Source of the DNA: PHAA01 sp022706565
GTDB lineage: Bacteria > Bacillota > Syntrophomonadia > Syntrophomonadales > Syntrophomonadaceae
Assembly: GCA_040769385.1 (NCBI GenBank)
Contig: JAXGLD010000001.1
Location: 124,001-188,000 of the forward strand
Reading direction: 5' to 3'
Length of the DNA stretch: 64,000 nt
This document shows positions 15,612-23,824 of this stretch, piece by piece (within the stretch, counting starts at the first letter, position 1; each line of letters opens with the position of its first letter). The notes under the pieces are model-generated. The model saw only the letters and a program-made list of their open reading frames with translations, made no database searches and had not been told where the DNA came from. The position numbers were made by a program, and so were the translations under genes.

Positions 15612-16382
15612 ATGAAAATAGTCGCGTGTGTAAAAGCAGTGCCAGAAGAACAGGATATATCAATAAAACCCGATCATACCCTGGATTTAAGCAAAGCTGA
15701 GCTGAAAGTCGGCCAGTATGATCTTAACGCCGTGGAGGCCGCGGTACAGCTACAGGAAGCCACCGGCAGCGAGGAACCGCTCCTGGTCAGTATAGGCACC
15801 CCTAAAGGCCTCAAGAATACCAAGCTGCAGAAGGCCATGTTATCCCGCGGGGCTGGCGCATTGTTCGGCGTCGCCGACGACTCCTTGGATTCCATCGATG
15901 CCCTTACCACCGCCAGCATCCTGGCTGCCGCCATCACCAAGATCGGCGGAGTGGACCTGGTAGTGTGCGGAGAAGGCTCAGGCGACATCTATTCCCAACA
16001 GGTGGGCCCCCTGCTGGGGCAGTTATTGGGCTTTGCCAACCTCAATGCAGTCAGCCGCATCACCCCCCGGGGCGAAAAGCTGGAGGTGGAGCGCACCCTG
16101 GAGAATGAAGTCGAGGTGCTGGAGGTCACCCTGCCGGCAGTATTGTCAGTGACTACCGATATCAATAAGGCCCGCATTCCCGGATTGAAAGAAATCCTGG
16201 CCGCCGGCAAGAAGCCGATAACCGTTTGGGGGGCCGGCGACCTGGCGATGACCGCCGCCAGCAATATCGAGGTCATCAGCACCCTGGCCCCGCCCAAAGC
16301 CGAGCGCAAGCAGATAGTACTCGAAGGGGACAGCGATGAGAACATCAGCCAGCTGGCCGACAACCTTCGTAAAGTACTTTAA
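15612..16382 (+). CDS. etfB: Electron transfer flavoprotein, beta subunit
   Basis: A 256-residue EtfB. It has the start MKIVACVKAVPE, the Y-D-L-N-A-V-E-A-A segment, the G-S-G-D-I-Y-S-Q-Q-V-G-P loop that binds AMP or FAD, and a C-terminal tail wrapping onto EtfA. With EtfA it takes electrons from acyl-CoA dehydrogenases in beta-oxidation and passes them to a membrane oxidoreductase, here probably the Fe-S protein encoded 4 kb downstream. The ATG at 15612 follows GAGGTGAAGAGG; an in-frame GTG three codons earlier lies inside that site and is rejected. No sign of the extra FAD-site features needed to call it bifurcating. Confidence 0.92.
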   Translation: MKIVACVKAVPEEQDISIKPDHTLDLSKAELKVGQYDLNAVEAAVQLQEATGSEEPLLVSIGTPKGLKNTKLQKAMLSRGAGALFGVADDSLDSIDALTTASILAAAITKIGGVDLVVCGEGSGDIYSQQVGPLLGQLLGFANLNAVSRITPRGEKLEVERTLENEVEVLEVTLPAVLSVTTDINKARIPGLKEILAAGKKPITVWGAGDLAMTAASNIEVISTLAPPKAERKQIVLEGDSDENISQLADNLRKVL

Positions 16383-16399
16383 TTGAGGGGGTGTGGAAA

Positions 16400-17317
16400 A
16401 TGAGTAAACTAGCCAAAGTATTTGTAATTGCCGAACACGTGGACGCCATGCGGGAACTGGCCCAGGGCGCGGCCCAACTGGGCGAAACCACCGCTCTCAT
16501 CTGGGCTGGTGACAAGAGCCAGGCTGGTGGCACCGACACGGTTTATTACCTGGGTGAGTTGAGCAATGAACGTATCCTGGAGCACTACGCGCCAACTATT
16601 ATAAATCTAATCAAAACCGAACAGCCCAGTCTGGTGCTGGTGGAATCGAGCCGCAAAGGCCGTCTCATGGCCGGGATAATAGCTGCCGCCATGGGCACCA
16701 GCGTGCTGGCCGATGCCGCTCAGATCACTGTCGACAACGGGGTAGTCACCCAACGCATGGTCTATGGAGGAGCGGCTCTCAGCACCGAGCGTTCCACCGC
16801 CCCCACCACCGTAGCCACTGTGAGCGCAGGGATTTTCGAAGCGACTGACACCGGCAAGGCCGCCAACCTGGTGGAGGTGCCCTTTATTGCCCCCGCCCCA
16901 ACCGTCAAATGCCTGGAACGCAAGATCAAAGCTGGGGAGAGCGTAAACCTGCGGGCCGCCAAACGGATAGTCGCGGTAGGGCGCGGATTCACCTCTCCGG
17001 AAGAACTACAGTTGGCGGAGCAACTGGCGGCGGCTATCGGCGCTGAAGTAGGCTGCACCCGTCCCATCGCCGAGGAAGAGAAATGGATGGACAAAGCTCG
17101 TTATATCGGGGTATCGGGAGTTATGGCCAAACCCGAGCTGTACATTGGCATCGGTATTTCCGGGCAGGTGCAGCATATGGTGGGGGTAAGTTCGGCCCGC
17201 ACCATAATCGCCATCAACTCTGATAAAAACGCCATGATCTTCAACCAATGCGATTACGGTATTGTTGGTGACCTCAAGACCGTCCTGCCGGCCCTGACCG
17301 CCAAGCTGAGCAAATAA
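16400..17317 (+). CDS. etfA: Electron transfer flavoprotein, alpha subunit
   Basis: A 305-residue EtfA, 17 nt after etfB. The N-terminal half has the adenine-nucleotide alpha-hydrolase-like fold. The C-terminal FAD domain shows GRGFTSPEELQLAEQLA, the G-I-S-G-Q-V-Q-H-M-V-G motif and the end motif N-Q-C-D-Y-G-I-V-G-D-L, all diagnostic. It would hold the FAD that shuttles between reduced dehydrogenases and the quinone-side oxidoreductase. GAGGGGGTGTGGAAA precedes the ATG at 16400; upstream in-frame GTG lies inside that region. The motif before the FAD contact reads G-V-S-G-V-M-A-K-P where Gly-Gln-Thr-Gly-K is commoner, a variation of unknown effect. Confidence 0.92.
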   Translation: MSKLAKVFVIAEHVDAMRELAQGAAQLGETTALIWAGDKSQAGGTDTVYYLGELSNERILEHYAPTIINLIKTEQPSLVLVESSRKGRLMAGIIAAAMGTSVLADAAQITVDNGVVTQRMVYGGAALSTERSTAPTTVATVSAGIFEATDTGKAANLVEVPFIAPAPTVKCLERKIKAGESVNLRAAKRIVAVGRGFTSPEELQLAEQLAAAIGAEVGCTRPIAEEEKWMDKARYIGVSGVMAKPELYIGIGISGQVQHMVGVSSARTIIAINSDKNAMIFNQCDYGIVGDLKTVLPALTAKLSK

Positions 17318-17484
17318 CCGCGGGCAGTCCCGCTGCAATCGCACCGCAGCAGCTGGAACCTGGGATTTGGCCCTGAGAGCTGCCGGGGTGCACACGGATA
17401 CCAGCAGTTCCGCCCGGTAACCAGCAGGCGACCGGGTGGAATTGTTCATGTATTGCCATCACTGCCGTCTAATCGGAAAAAGAA

Positions 17485-17511
17485 ATGGCCAGGCACAAAT
17501 TGCCCGGCCAT
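17485..17511 (+). terminator. Hairpin after etfA
   Basis: ATGGCC/GGCCAT with an inner GGCA/TGCC pairing, 168 nt after etfA, without a T-run. It is the only structure I see in the 17318-17766 gap, which otherwise contains no gene. Confidence 0.35.
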
Positions 17512-17766
17512 AAGTAGAGGGACTGCGTCGGATCGGAACTGGTTTTATTATAACAGCCAGTCCATGTAGAAACATGTTGAACCCTGTACCTCATAATTTG
17601 TTTTTAAAGGGGAGCGGTTGATGACAGTCAATACGTAATCCGTTCCCTTCCTCAAAATGGCAATAATGCATCTTGTTTACGAGATCATGAGAATATAAAA
17701 TTGTTTGTGGAGACCAAATCGACGACTACATATATTTATAGAAATTTATAGAAAGGAGCAGTCTTT

Positions 17767-18054
17767 GTGATTGTTTTAGTTACCAAAGTTAGTGTCAAAC
17801 CAGAGCGGGTAGAAGAGTTCAAACAAACCTTCGTGACCATGGCCCGGGAGACTAGAAAAGAACCAGACTGTAACGATTATCTCCTCTTCCAGGATGTCCA
17901 GAATGCCGACGTTTGGTATACCATCGGCAGATGGAAAACCGTGGAGGCTGTTCACGCTCACATGACTTCAAAGCATTCGACTTCCGCCACTGCCAAGGCA
18001 ATGGATATGCTGACTAAAGACCCGGAATTCTCGATTTGCAGAGAAGTATGCTGA
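17767..18054 (+). CDS. Antibiotic biosynthesis monooxygenase (ABM, YgiN-like) family protein
   Basis: A 95-residue ABM-fold protein. It starts with the strand IVLVTKVSVKPERVEEF, a helix ending in A-R-E-T-R-K-E-P-D-C, and the strand Y-L-L-F-Q-D with W-Y-T-I-G-R-W-K, a typical dimeric alpha-beta barrel. Members include quinol monooxygenases and heme- or metabolite-degrading enzymes; the substrate is unknown, and an anaerobe would more likely use it for quinone handling. Start GTG with GAAAGGAGC. It lies between etfA and the sigma factor gene, with a terminator after it, so it is a separate unit. Confidence 0.85.
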   Translation: MIVLVTKVSVKPERVEEFKQTFVTMARETRKEPDCNDYLLFQDVQNADVWYTIGRWKTVEAVHAHMTSKHSTSATAKAMDMLTKDPEFSICREVC

Positions 18055-18165
18055 TTTCTACCTCGAGTATAACAGCGCCCGCATGCAAATAAGCTTTACG
18101 GGACAATCCCTTCCCGGAGAGGATTCATGGAGTCAAGGAAGCCTACATTGGCCCCCCTGACTGAT

Positions 18166-18189
18166 CCCTCCCGCGGAGGGTTTTTTTTT
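18166..18189 (+). terminator. Rho-independent terminator
   Basis: CCCTCC-CGC-GGAGGG stem followed by nine T, 112 nt after the ABM gene and about 100 nt before the sigma factor gene. It could also act as an attenuator for the latter. Confidence 0.85.
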
Positions 18190-18292
18190 GATAAGCTGCC
18201 GGGCGATTTTCGTATTATAGTTAAAAAAATTTTTCCCTTTCCGACGCAAGGATTGTCTCATGATGGTCGTGTTTCCAGTAGAGGAGATTACT

Positions 18293-18790
18293 ATGGCAGT
18301 TTTGCACCCGGACCACGATGACATAGCCGCGGCTCTGCAGAAGTATTCGGATATGGTATATCGAATCTGTTTCGTCTACCTGGGCCGCCGGCCAGAAGTG
18401 GACGACGTTTTCCAGGAAGTTTTCCTGAAGCTGCTGCGCCAGGGATTCTCCTTCAAAGACGAAGACCACGAAAAAGCCTGGCTGATCAGGGTAACCATCA
18501 ACCAGTGCAAAGATTTGCTGAAGGGATTTTGGTGGAAACGGATCGACCTGATGGAGAACCTGGAACTCCCCGCCGGAGACGCGGGCGAAAGCGAGATCCT
18601 GCAGGAGGTGCTATCCCTTCCCCACAAGTACAAAGCGGTAATCTACCTCTATTATTACCAGGAGTACACTGTACCCCAGATGGCGGAGTTGCTGCAGCGC
18701 AGCGAGAATACCATCTACTCGCAGCTGCATCGGGCCAGGGAACTTATGAGACAGAGACTGGAGGGAAAAGGATATGAAGGAACGTTTTAA
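18293..18790 (+). CDS. ECF-family RNA polymerase sigma factor
   Basis: A 165-residue extracytoplasmic-function sigma factor. Region 2 is visible (YSDMVYRICFVYLGRRPE-VDDVFQEVFLKL, core binding and -10 contacts), then region 4 (KYKAVIYLYYYQEYTVPQMA, with the helix-turn-helix SENTIYSQLHRARELM). There is no region 1 or 3. The ATG follows GAGGAGATTACT. Its 3' end overlaps the downstream RsgI-like gene by 17 nt, the arrangement for a sigma/anti-sigma pair. Target promoters probably include its own; I could not identify them. Confidence 0.9.
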   Translation: MAVLHPDHDDIAAALQKYSDMVYRICFVYLGRRPEVDDVFQEVFLKLLRQGFSFKDEDHEKAWLIRVTINQCKDLLKGFWWKRIDLMENLELPAGDAGESEILQEVLSLPHKYKAVIYLYYYQEYTVPQMAELLQRSENTIYSQLHRARELMRQRLEGKGYEGTF

Positions 18791-19787
18791 ATCAGCTTTG
18801 GATCGGATCGAAGCTGATGAGGCCCTGGTCAGCCGCACGGAAACCCGTCTTAGGACGGATTTTGCCTGGAACCAAGCCCCATCCAAGGTTGTAAAAAGGA
18901 GGATGAATGAAATGAAGAAATTCGCCATAGCCGCCTGCGTGGCACTGCTGCTGCTGGTAGGGGGAGGATTTGTCTATTCCACCCCGACTTCTTATTTATG
19001 CGTGGACATCAACCCCAGTATCGAACTGGGTATCAACCCCTTGGGCAGGGTCATAAGCGCCACAGCTCTCAATGATGATGGCGATGCCATCTTGACCGAT
19101 GTGGACGTGATCGGCATGAAGGTGAACCGGGCCGTCAACCTTATCGTCGATGCTGCGGTAGATAAAGGATACATAGAAAAGGATGATACCTCATTTGTGG
19201 AACTGACGGCAGTCACCGACGACCAGACAAAGGCCGGCAAATTGCTCAAGGATGCCGAAGAAGGTACAAATGAGGCGTTGAAGAAGAACGAGGTCGGGGC
19301 TCAGGTAGGCCAGGCGGCAGTGAGCCATGCCCGGGCCGCCGAAGCCAAGTCACTGGGTATTTCCCCGGGTCGGATGAACCTCTTCCAGAAATGGTGGGAG
19401 GCCGAAAACCAAACCGCCGCAACTGCCGATGACATGGATGAGATAGCGGAACTAGCCGAGGATAATATGGATTATTCCGTCAAGCAGATCCAACAGGAGA
19501 TCAAAGCGATTCGCGGCAATGGCAATCCCAACCTCAAATCCCAGGACAGCGACGATGATGATTACGATGATGTGACTCCCGCCAAGGGCAATGGCAATGG
19601 CAACGGCAATGGCAAGGGCAAGGCCACAGCCCCGGGCCAGCTTAAAAAGATGAACGGGTCAGCTGACAATGACCAGGTCGTGTATCTCCCCAACGGCAAG
19701 ATAAAGAAAAACGGCCAGGGCGCCGGGGGGATAGATGATAACGACGATGATGAAGACGACGAAGACGATGACGAGGACGACGATTAA
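18774..19787 (+). CDS. RsgI-like membrane anti-sigma factor with acidic low-complexity tail
   Basis: A 337-residue membrane protein. A 47-residue cytoplasmic N-terminus should bind the sigma factor; one helix spans the membrane (about 49-67). Then comes the periplasmic domain typical of RsgI proteins (YLCVDINPSIELGIN at about 74-88), whose Asn80-Pro81 bond is the known self-cleavage site that starts regulated proteolysis. The outer part is helical (about 150-245), then a Gly-Asn-Gly-Lys run (about 270-285) and a final Asp/Glu-only tail. The acidic tail may bind calcium or cell-wall cations; that is inference. It overlaps the ECF sigma gene, unusual because RsgI normally pairs with SigI. Confidence 0.82.
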   Translation: MKERFKSALDRIEADEALVSRTETRLRTDFAWNQAPSKVVKRRMNEMKKFAIAACVALLLLVGGGFVYSTPTSYLCVDINPSIELGINPLGRVISATALNDDGDAILTDVDVIGMKVNRAVNLIVDAAVDKGYIEKDDTSFVELTAVTDDQTKAGKLLKDAEEGTNEALKKNEVGAQVGQAAVSHARAAEAKSLGISPGRMNLFQKWWEAENQTAATADDMDEIAELAEDNMDYSVKQIQQEIKAIRGNGNPNLKSQDSDDDDYDDVTPAKGNGNGNGNGKGKATAPGQLKKMNGSADNDQVVYLPNGKIKKNGQGAGGIDDNDDDEDDEDDDEDDD

Positions 19788-19797
19788 GCCGCCCCGT

Positions 19798-19945
19798 CCT
19801 TAATCCCCGGGAGATGCCAGGGTAACACCAATGTGGCGGAGCTGGATTTGGCAAGGGCCAAGATCAGGACATGGGTAATGGCCAGGGGTTTGGCAACCGG
19901 GCTGGCTGCAACGGAGCAGGCCTTAACACCCCGGCCAAATAGTAC
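19798..19945 (+). pseudogene. Possible decayed Gly/Asn-rich small ORF
   Basis: After an ATG-CCA-GGG-TAA at about 19813, one frame runs without a stop and encodes a Gly-rich sequence (GFGKGQDQDMGNGQGFGNRA), ending in TAG at about 19942. It resembles the Gly/Met-rich DUF5320-type small proteins but the early stop breaks it. It could equally be a remnant of the Gly-Asn-rich tail of the preceding gene. Confidence 0.3.
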
Positions 19946-19963
19946 CGATGGCTTAAGGAGATT

Positions 19964-19996
19964 AAACAGGAGGGCGAATTGCCCTCCTGTTTTCTT
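19964..19996 (+). terminator. Rho-independent terminator
   Basis: AAACAGGAGGGC and GCCCTCCTGTTT form a 12-bp stem around GAATT, followed by TCTTTG. It closes the sigma/anti-sigma unit. The rest of the gap to 20263 has no supported gene. Confidence 0.85.
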
Positions 19997-20263
19997 TGTT
20001 TCCCTTTAGTTGTTCTCCATTATGACCTGAGGAAAGCCCGGCCGACTTCCCTGACCTCACTTTCCAGCTCCAATCCATGACCACTATATCACGAACACCC
20101 GCAATCTCCGGCAACAGCCGACTGGCACGATGAATGGCAAAAACTCCGATTGCAGGCATATTCATCCGGCACTCAGGGCAGAATACATTAAAAATGCGGA
20201 GGTCATGGAGTGCCGTCATACCCGGAGGCGCCTTTTTATGGCCGATAAGTGGGAGGACTAGAA

Positions 20264-22396
20264 ATGAGGGTGTTTGGTTTTATTCCCCTCCAGGGCAGCT
20301 ATGATAAGCCGATGCGAGTAGTGGGAGCAAATATCCCCTATGAATGGATCATATATATCATCATGCTGATTCCTATCGGTTTTTTCCTCTATGGTTCTTA
20401 CCAGCGGATCAAGATATGGAAAACCGGCCGGGGGGAACAACACCGCACTGATGCCGGCGAGAAAAGACTGTGGTCCCTGCTGGTAAATACCTTCGTGCAA
20501 AGGCAGGTTATCCGCAAACCGGTGGTGGGCGTCAATCACTTCTTCCTTTTTTGGGGATTTGTGGTCCTCTTCCTGGCCACTATCGCCTGGGGAGCCTGGA
20601 GCAAAATAAACTTCCCGCCTATGATAGGTGGCAATTACGTCGTTGCTTCAGCCATTGCGGATATCTTCGGCCTGCTGGCTACCATAGGGGTGATAATCCT
20701 GGCGGCGAACAGATATCTGGTCAAACCGGATCGCCTCAATGACACCCGCCCCCTTGACGGCTGGATCCTGCTGCTTATATTCGCCATCCTGGTGACCGGT
20801 TACATCATCGAAGGGGCCCGGATTGCCGCCCAGATAAACATGTCACCCCTGCTTTCCAACATACTATACGAGCGCACCGCATCCCCGGTAGGATGGGTTT
20901 GCGCTCAATTGTTTGCCGGTGCTGAAACGGCCTCCATCCTGCTCTGGCATCGTATCCTGTGGTGGTTCCATATGGCCATCGCCTTTATCTTTATCGCCGC
21001 GCTGCCTTTCACCAAGTTGTGGCATATCTTTACCGGCATGATAGCTTATTACGTCCGCGACCTGGAGCCCTCCCATGTACGGATGGTGCACAATATCGAA
21101 GAAGCTGAACATTTTGGGGTGGAGAATATCGAGGAGCTGGGATGGAAGGATCTGATGGACCTGGACGCCTGTATTCGCTGCGGCCGCTGCCAGGAGGCCT
21201 GCCCGGCATATAACACCGGCAAAGCCTTGAATCCTAAAATAACCGTGATCCAGGCCATGAAAAAACACCTGGACGCCAAAGCCCCCTTCTTACTGCAGCG
21301 CACTTCCCTGGATGATGATGGTTCCCTGGCTTTGACCGATGATGAGGCCGCCGTCGTTGATCCCTCGCCTGACGCCTCCCTGATATATGAAGTGGTAACC
21401 ACCGATGTGATCTGGGAATGCACCAACTGCCGGGGCTGCGTCTATCACTGCCCAATGTTTATCGAACAGGTGGACAAGATCATCGAAATGCGGCGCAACC
21501 TGGTCATGTGGCAGGGGGATATACCCAGCGAGGCCCAAAACACCTTTACCAATCTGGAAAGAAACTACAATCCCTGGGGAGTCGGCTGGGCTTCCCGGGC
21601 AGCCTGGCTGAATGAGCGGGGCATACGCTCCATGGTGAACCTGCTGCCCGAAGATGGTCGTGAGTTCGAGTTCTTGTTATTTGGAGGCTGTGCGGTAGCC
21701 TTCGATGACCGTTATAAAAGGGTGGGTGAAGCTTTGGTCAAAATCCTGGACCGGGCTGGGGTGAGCTTTGCCTACCTGGGCACGGAAGAGCAGTGTTGCG
21801 GTGACCCGGCCCGGCGCCTGGGCAACGAGTACCTTTACCAAACCCTGGCCGCCCATAATATCGAACTCTTCAACCACTATGGAGTAAAGAAGGTAATATG
21901 TCTCTGTCCCCATGGCTATAACACCTTGAAAAACGAATATCCCCAGATGGAGGGCAGATATGAAGTCTATCATTATACGGAAATACTGGCCCAACTGCTG
22001 GCTGAAGGCCGGCTTAAACCTGATTCCTCAGCTGCTACCCGTTTGAGCTATCATGATTCCTGCTTCCTGGGCCGGCATAACAACATTTATGCCGCTCCCC
22101 GCACCATCCTGGAATCGGCGGGCGCCCATATTACCCCCCTGGATAAAGCCAAAGAGTTCGGATTCTGCTGCGGAGCCGGCGGGGGACGTATGTTCCTGGA
22201 GGAACAGGCCGCCGAGGGTTTCAAGCGTATCAATGAGACCCGCACCGATCAGTTGTTAAAGGAAGATCCCGAAGTGATTGCCACCAATTGTCCCTACTGC
22301 CTGACCATGCTGACCGACGGAATCAAGGCGGCCGAACGGGAAGAGACCGTGCAGGTTATGGATGTGGCCGAGCTGCTGTGGAGAAGGCTGAACTAA
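20264..22396 (+). CDS. Membrane-anchored Fe-S oxidoreductase (EtfAB:quinone-type, NarI/ferredoxin/CCG fusion)
   Basis: A 710-residue fusion. The N-terminal about 265 residues have six hydrophobic helices with His residues placed as heme-b ligands in NarI/cytochrome-b-like domains. Two [4Fe-4S] motifs follow (CIRCGRCQEACP near 303 and CTNCRGCVYHCP near 386). The last 250 residues hold two CCG domains (EQCCGDPARR with C-L-C-P-H, then FCCGAGGGRMF with N-C-P-Y-C). Syntrophomonas has this protein next to EtfAB, where it passes butyryl-CoA electrons to menaquinone, driving the uphill step of syntrophic oxidation. Here it is separated from etfA by an inserted sigma/anti-sigma unit. ATG with GGGAGGACTAGAA. 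Confidence 0.92.
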   Translation: MRVFGFIPLQGSYDKPMRVVGANIPYEWIIYIIMLIPIGFFLYGSYQRIKIWKTGRGEQHRTDAGEKRLWSLLVNTFVQRQVIRKPVVGVNHFFLFWGFVVLFLATIAWGAWSKINFPPMIGGNYVVASAIADIFGLLATIGVIILAANRYLVKPDRLNDTRPLDGWILLLIFAILVTGYIIEGARIAAQINMSPLLSNILYERTASPVGWVCAQLFAGAETASILLWHRILWWFHMAIAFIFIAALPFTKLWHIFTGMIAYYVRDLEPSHVRMVHNIEEAEHFGVENIEELGWKDLMDLDACIRCGRCQEACPAYNTGKALNPKITVIQAMKKHLDAKAPFLLQRTSLDDDGSLALTDDEAAVVDPSPDASLIYEVVTTDVIWECTNCRGCVYHCPMFIEQVDKIIEMRRNLVMWQGDIPSEAQNTFTNLERNYNPWGVGWASRAAWLNERGIRSMVNLLPEDGREFEFLLFGGCAVAFDDRYKRVGEALVKILDRAGVSFAYLGTEEQCCGDPARRLGNEYLYQTLAAHNIELFNHYGVKKVICLCPHGYNTLKNEYPQMEGRYEVYHYTEILAQLLAEGRLKPDSSAATRLSYHDSCFLGRHNNIYAAPRTILESAGAHITPLDKAKEFGFCCGAGGGRMFLEEQAAEGFKRINETRTDQLLKEDPEVIATNCPYCLTMLTDGIKAAEREETVQVMDVAELLWRRLN

Positions 22397-22462
22397 TAAG
22401 AAAGGCGAGAACGTGGAAAATAGTATGCTTTATTCCGATCCCTGGGGGTCATTGGGTCGAAG

Positions 22463-23590
22463 TCAGTCCTGCAGCGAGATCACGTTTTTCACCTTCTTCG
22501 AAAACCAGTAAACAATGAGGCCGCTCAGGAATCCTATGGCCGGATTTACGGCGATACTCAGCACTACCACCCCCGCAAAGACAAACATCTCCAGACTATC
22601 CCTGGTGTCGATGGGTTTGACCAGATCCAAGCCGCTGTAAAAAAGCATCGCGCCCAGCACTGCGGAAGGAATCATCTGCAGCAGCTGCAGTCCTGAAGAT
22701 CCAAGCAATAGACCGATCAACAACAGCAAGACTCCCATGAAGGCGGTGGCATAGTGAGTACGGGCGCCAAACCGATAATGCGCCGCCAGCCCCCCGCTGC
22801 CGTGACAAATAGGGATAATCCCCAGGGGAGCACCGATCAGATTGCCGATCCCAAGGGTCAGGCAGAGGTTCTTATCGTTCACCCGCTCGGATTGGCCGGG
22901 AAACAGCTGGCTGGCCAGGAAGGCGGTCACCAGCACCGAATTGGTCAAGGTCAGCGGGAATTGGGGCAAGGCTCCCTGCCAAAACCCCCGGCTGAAATCG
23001 ACGCCCGCCGGCCAGGCCAAGTGGGGCAGGCTCAGACCCAGCTGCAAGGCGGGCAGATTCAGTTCGGGGTGTAAGCAGAACGATAAAGCCGTCCCCCCTA
23101 CAATGGCCACGATAGAGGCGGGCAGACGGCGATTGTTGAGCAGCAGCAGCATGACCAGCATCACCGGCAGTCCAATCTGCCATTCGCTGCCGACCATCTT
23201 CATGCCCAGCGCCGCCAGGCTGATACCCAAACCGGCCTGTATACCGAGGGTGACGCTAGGCGGAGTAATGCACGCCAGTTTTCCGATAGCCCCGGTCAAC
23301 CCGATCACCAGCATCATCACCCCGATAATCAATCCCGCCGCAGCTACTTCTCCGGCGGTAAAATGGTCGACTATTATGGCCGCTCCGATCACTTTCATAG
23401 GCTGAACCGGAATGGGCAGCCGATAGAACCAGGCGGTGAAAAGATACATCAGCCCACACATGACCAGCACTCCGGTCACATCTAAATGGGCGATGGTGAT
23501 GGCGCCGATCACATAAGGCAGGAAAGTACCCAGATCCCCCAGCGACCCGGCCAGCTCCCCGCTAAGATTGGTAAAATTCCAGCTCTTCAT
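22463..23590 (-). CDS. MOT1-type sulfate/molybdate transporter
   Basis: A 375-residue membrane protein with about ten helices and the two SulP-like signatures of MOT1 proteins: GDLGTFLPYV plus the P-V-Q-P-M-K loop, and PQFPLTLTNSVLVT with CHGSGGLAAHYRFGART. Plant and algal MOT1 proteins carry molybdate with high affinity; bacterial members are less studied and may take sulfate. It lacks a STAS domain. It converges on the Fe-S oxidoreductase gene. A second Mo/W-type importer is encoded 2-7 kb away, and fdhD at 58.9 kb, so molybdenum supply is a theme. Confidence 0.85.
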   Translation of the reverse strand: MKSWNFTNLSGELAGSLGDLGTFLPYVIGAITIAHLDVTGVLVMCGLMYLFTAWFYRLPIPVQPMKVIGAAIIVDHFTAGEVAAAGLIIGVMMLVIGLTGAIGKLACITPPSVTLGIQAGLGISLAALGMKMVGSEWQIGLPVMLVMLLLLNNRRLPASIVAIVGGTALSFCLHPELNLPALQLGLSLPHLAWPAGVDFSRGFWQGALPQFPLTLTNSVLVTAFLASQLFPGQSERVNDKNLCLTLGIGNLIGAPLGIIPICHGSGGLAAHYRFGARTHYATAFMGVLLLLIGLLLGSSGLQLLQMIPSAVLGAMLFYSGLDLVKPIDTRDSLEMFVFAGVVVLSIAVNPAIGFLSGLIVYWFSKKVKNVISLQD

Positions 23591-23730
23591 AGTGCATCCC
23601 CCGGCATCGAAACTATTGCCCTGACCTCATTCATCTTATCTTATTACCGCCTTTTGGGTATGGAACCTCAAGGGGTTTAGTCTAATAGCCCTGGCAATGG
23701 ACAAAGGCCTATGTCTTTGGCTTAGATAAT

Positions 23731-23770
23731 AGCCCCCTGCGGAAGGTGCTCAAACCTGACACAGGGGGCT
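23731..23770 (-). terminator. Hairpin after the SLH protein gene
   Basis: AGCCCCCTG and CAGGGGGCT form a 9-bp stem around 22 nt. It lies between the SLH gene and the MOT1 gene on the minus strand. The T-run is weak. Confidence 0.6.
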
Positions 23771-23824
23771 TCTTGATTCTATGTCTTGTCAAGGTCCGGC
23801 CGGCTGCCAGTCACAAGGTTCTTC

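Noticed and set aside
19962..20219. Minus-strand 85-residue frame with C-P-E-C-R-M
   Set aside because: It runs through the terminator at 19964-19996 and has no ribosome site.
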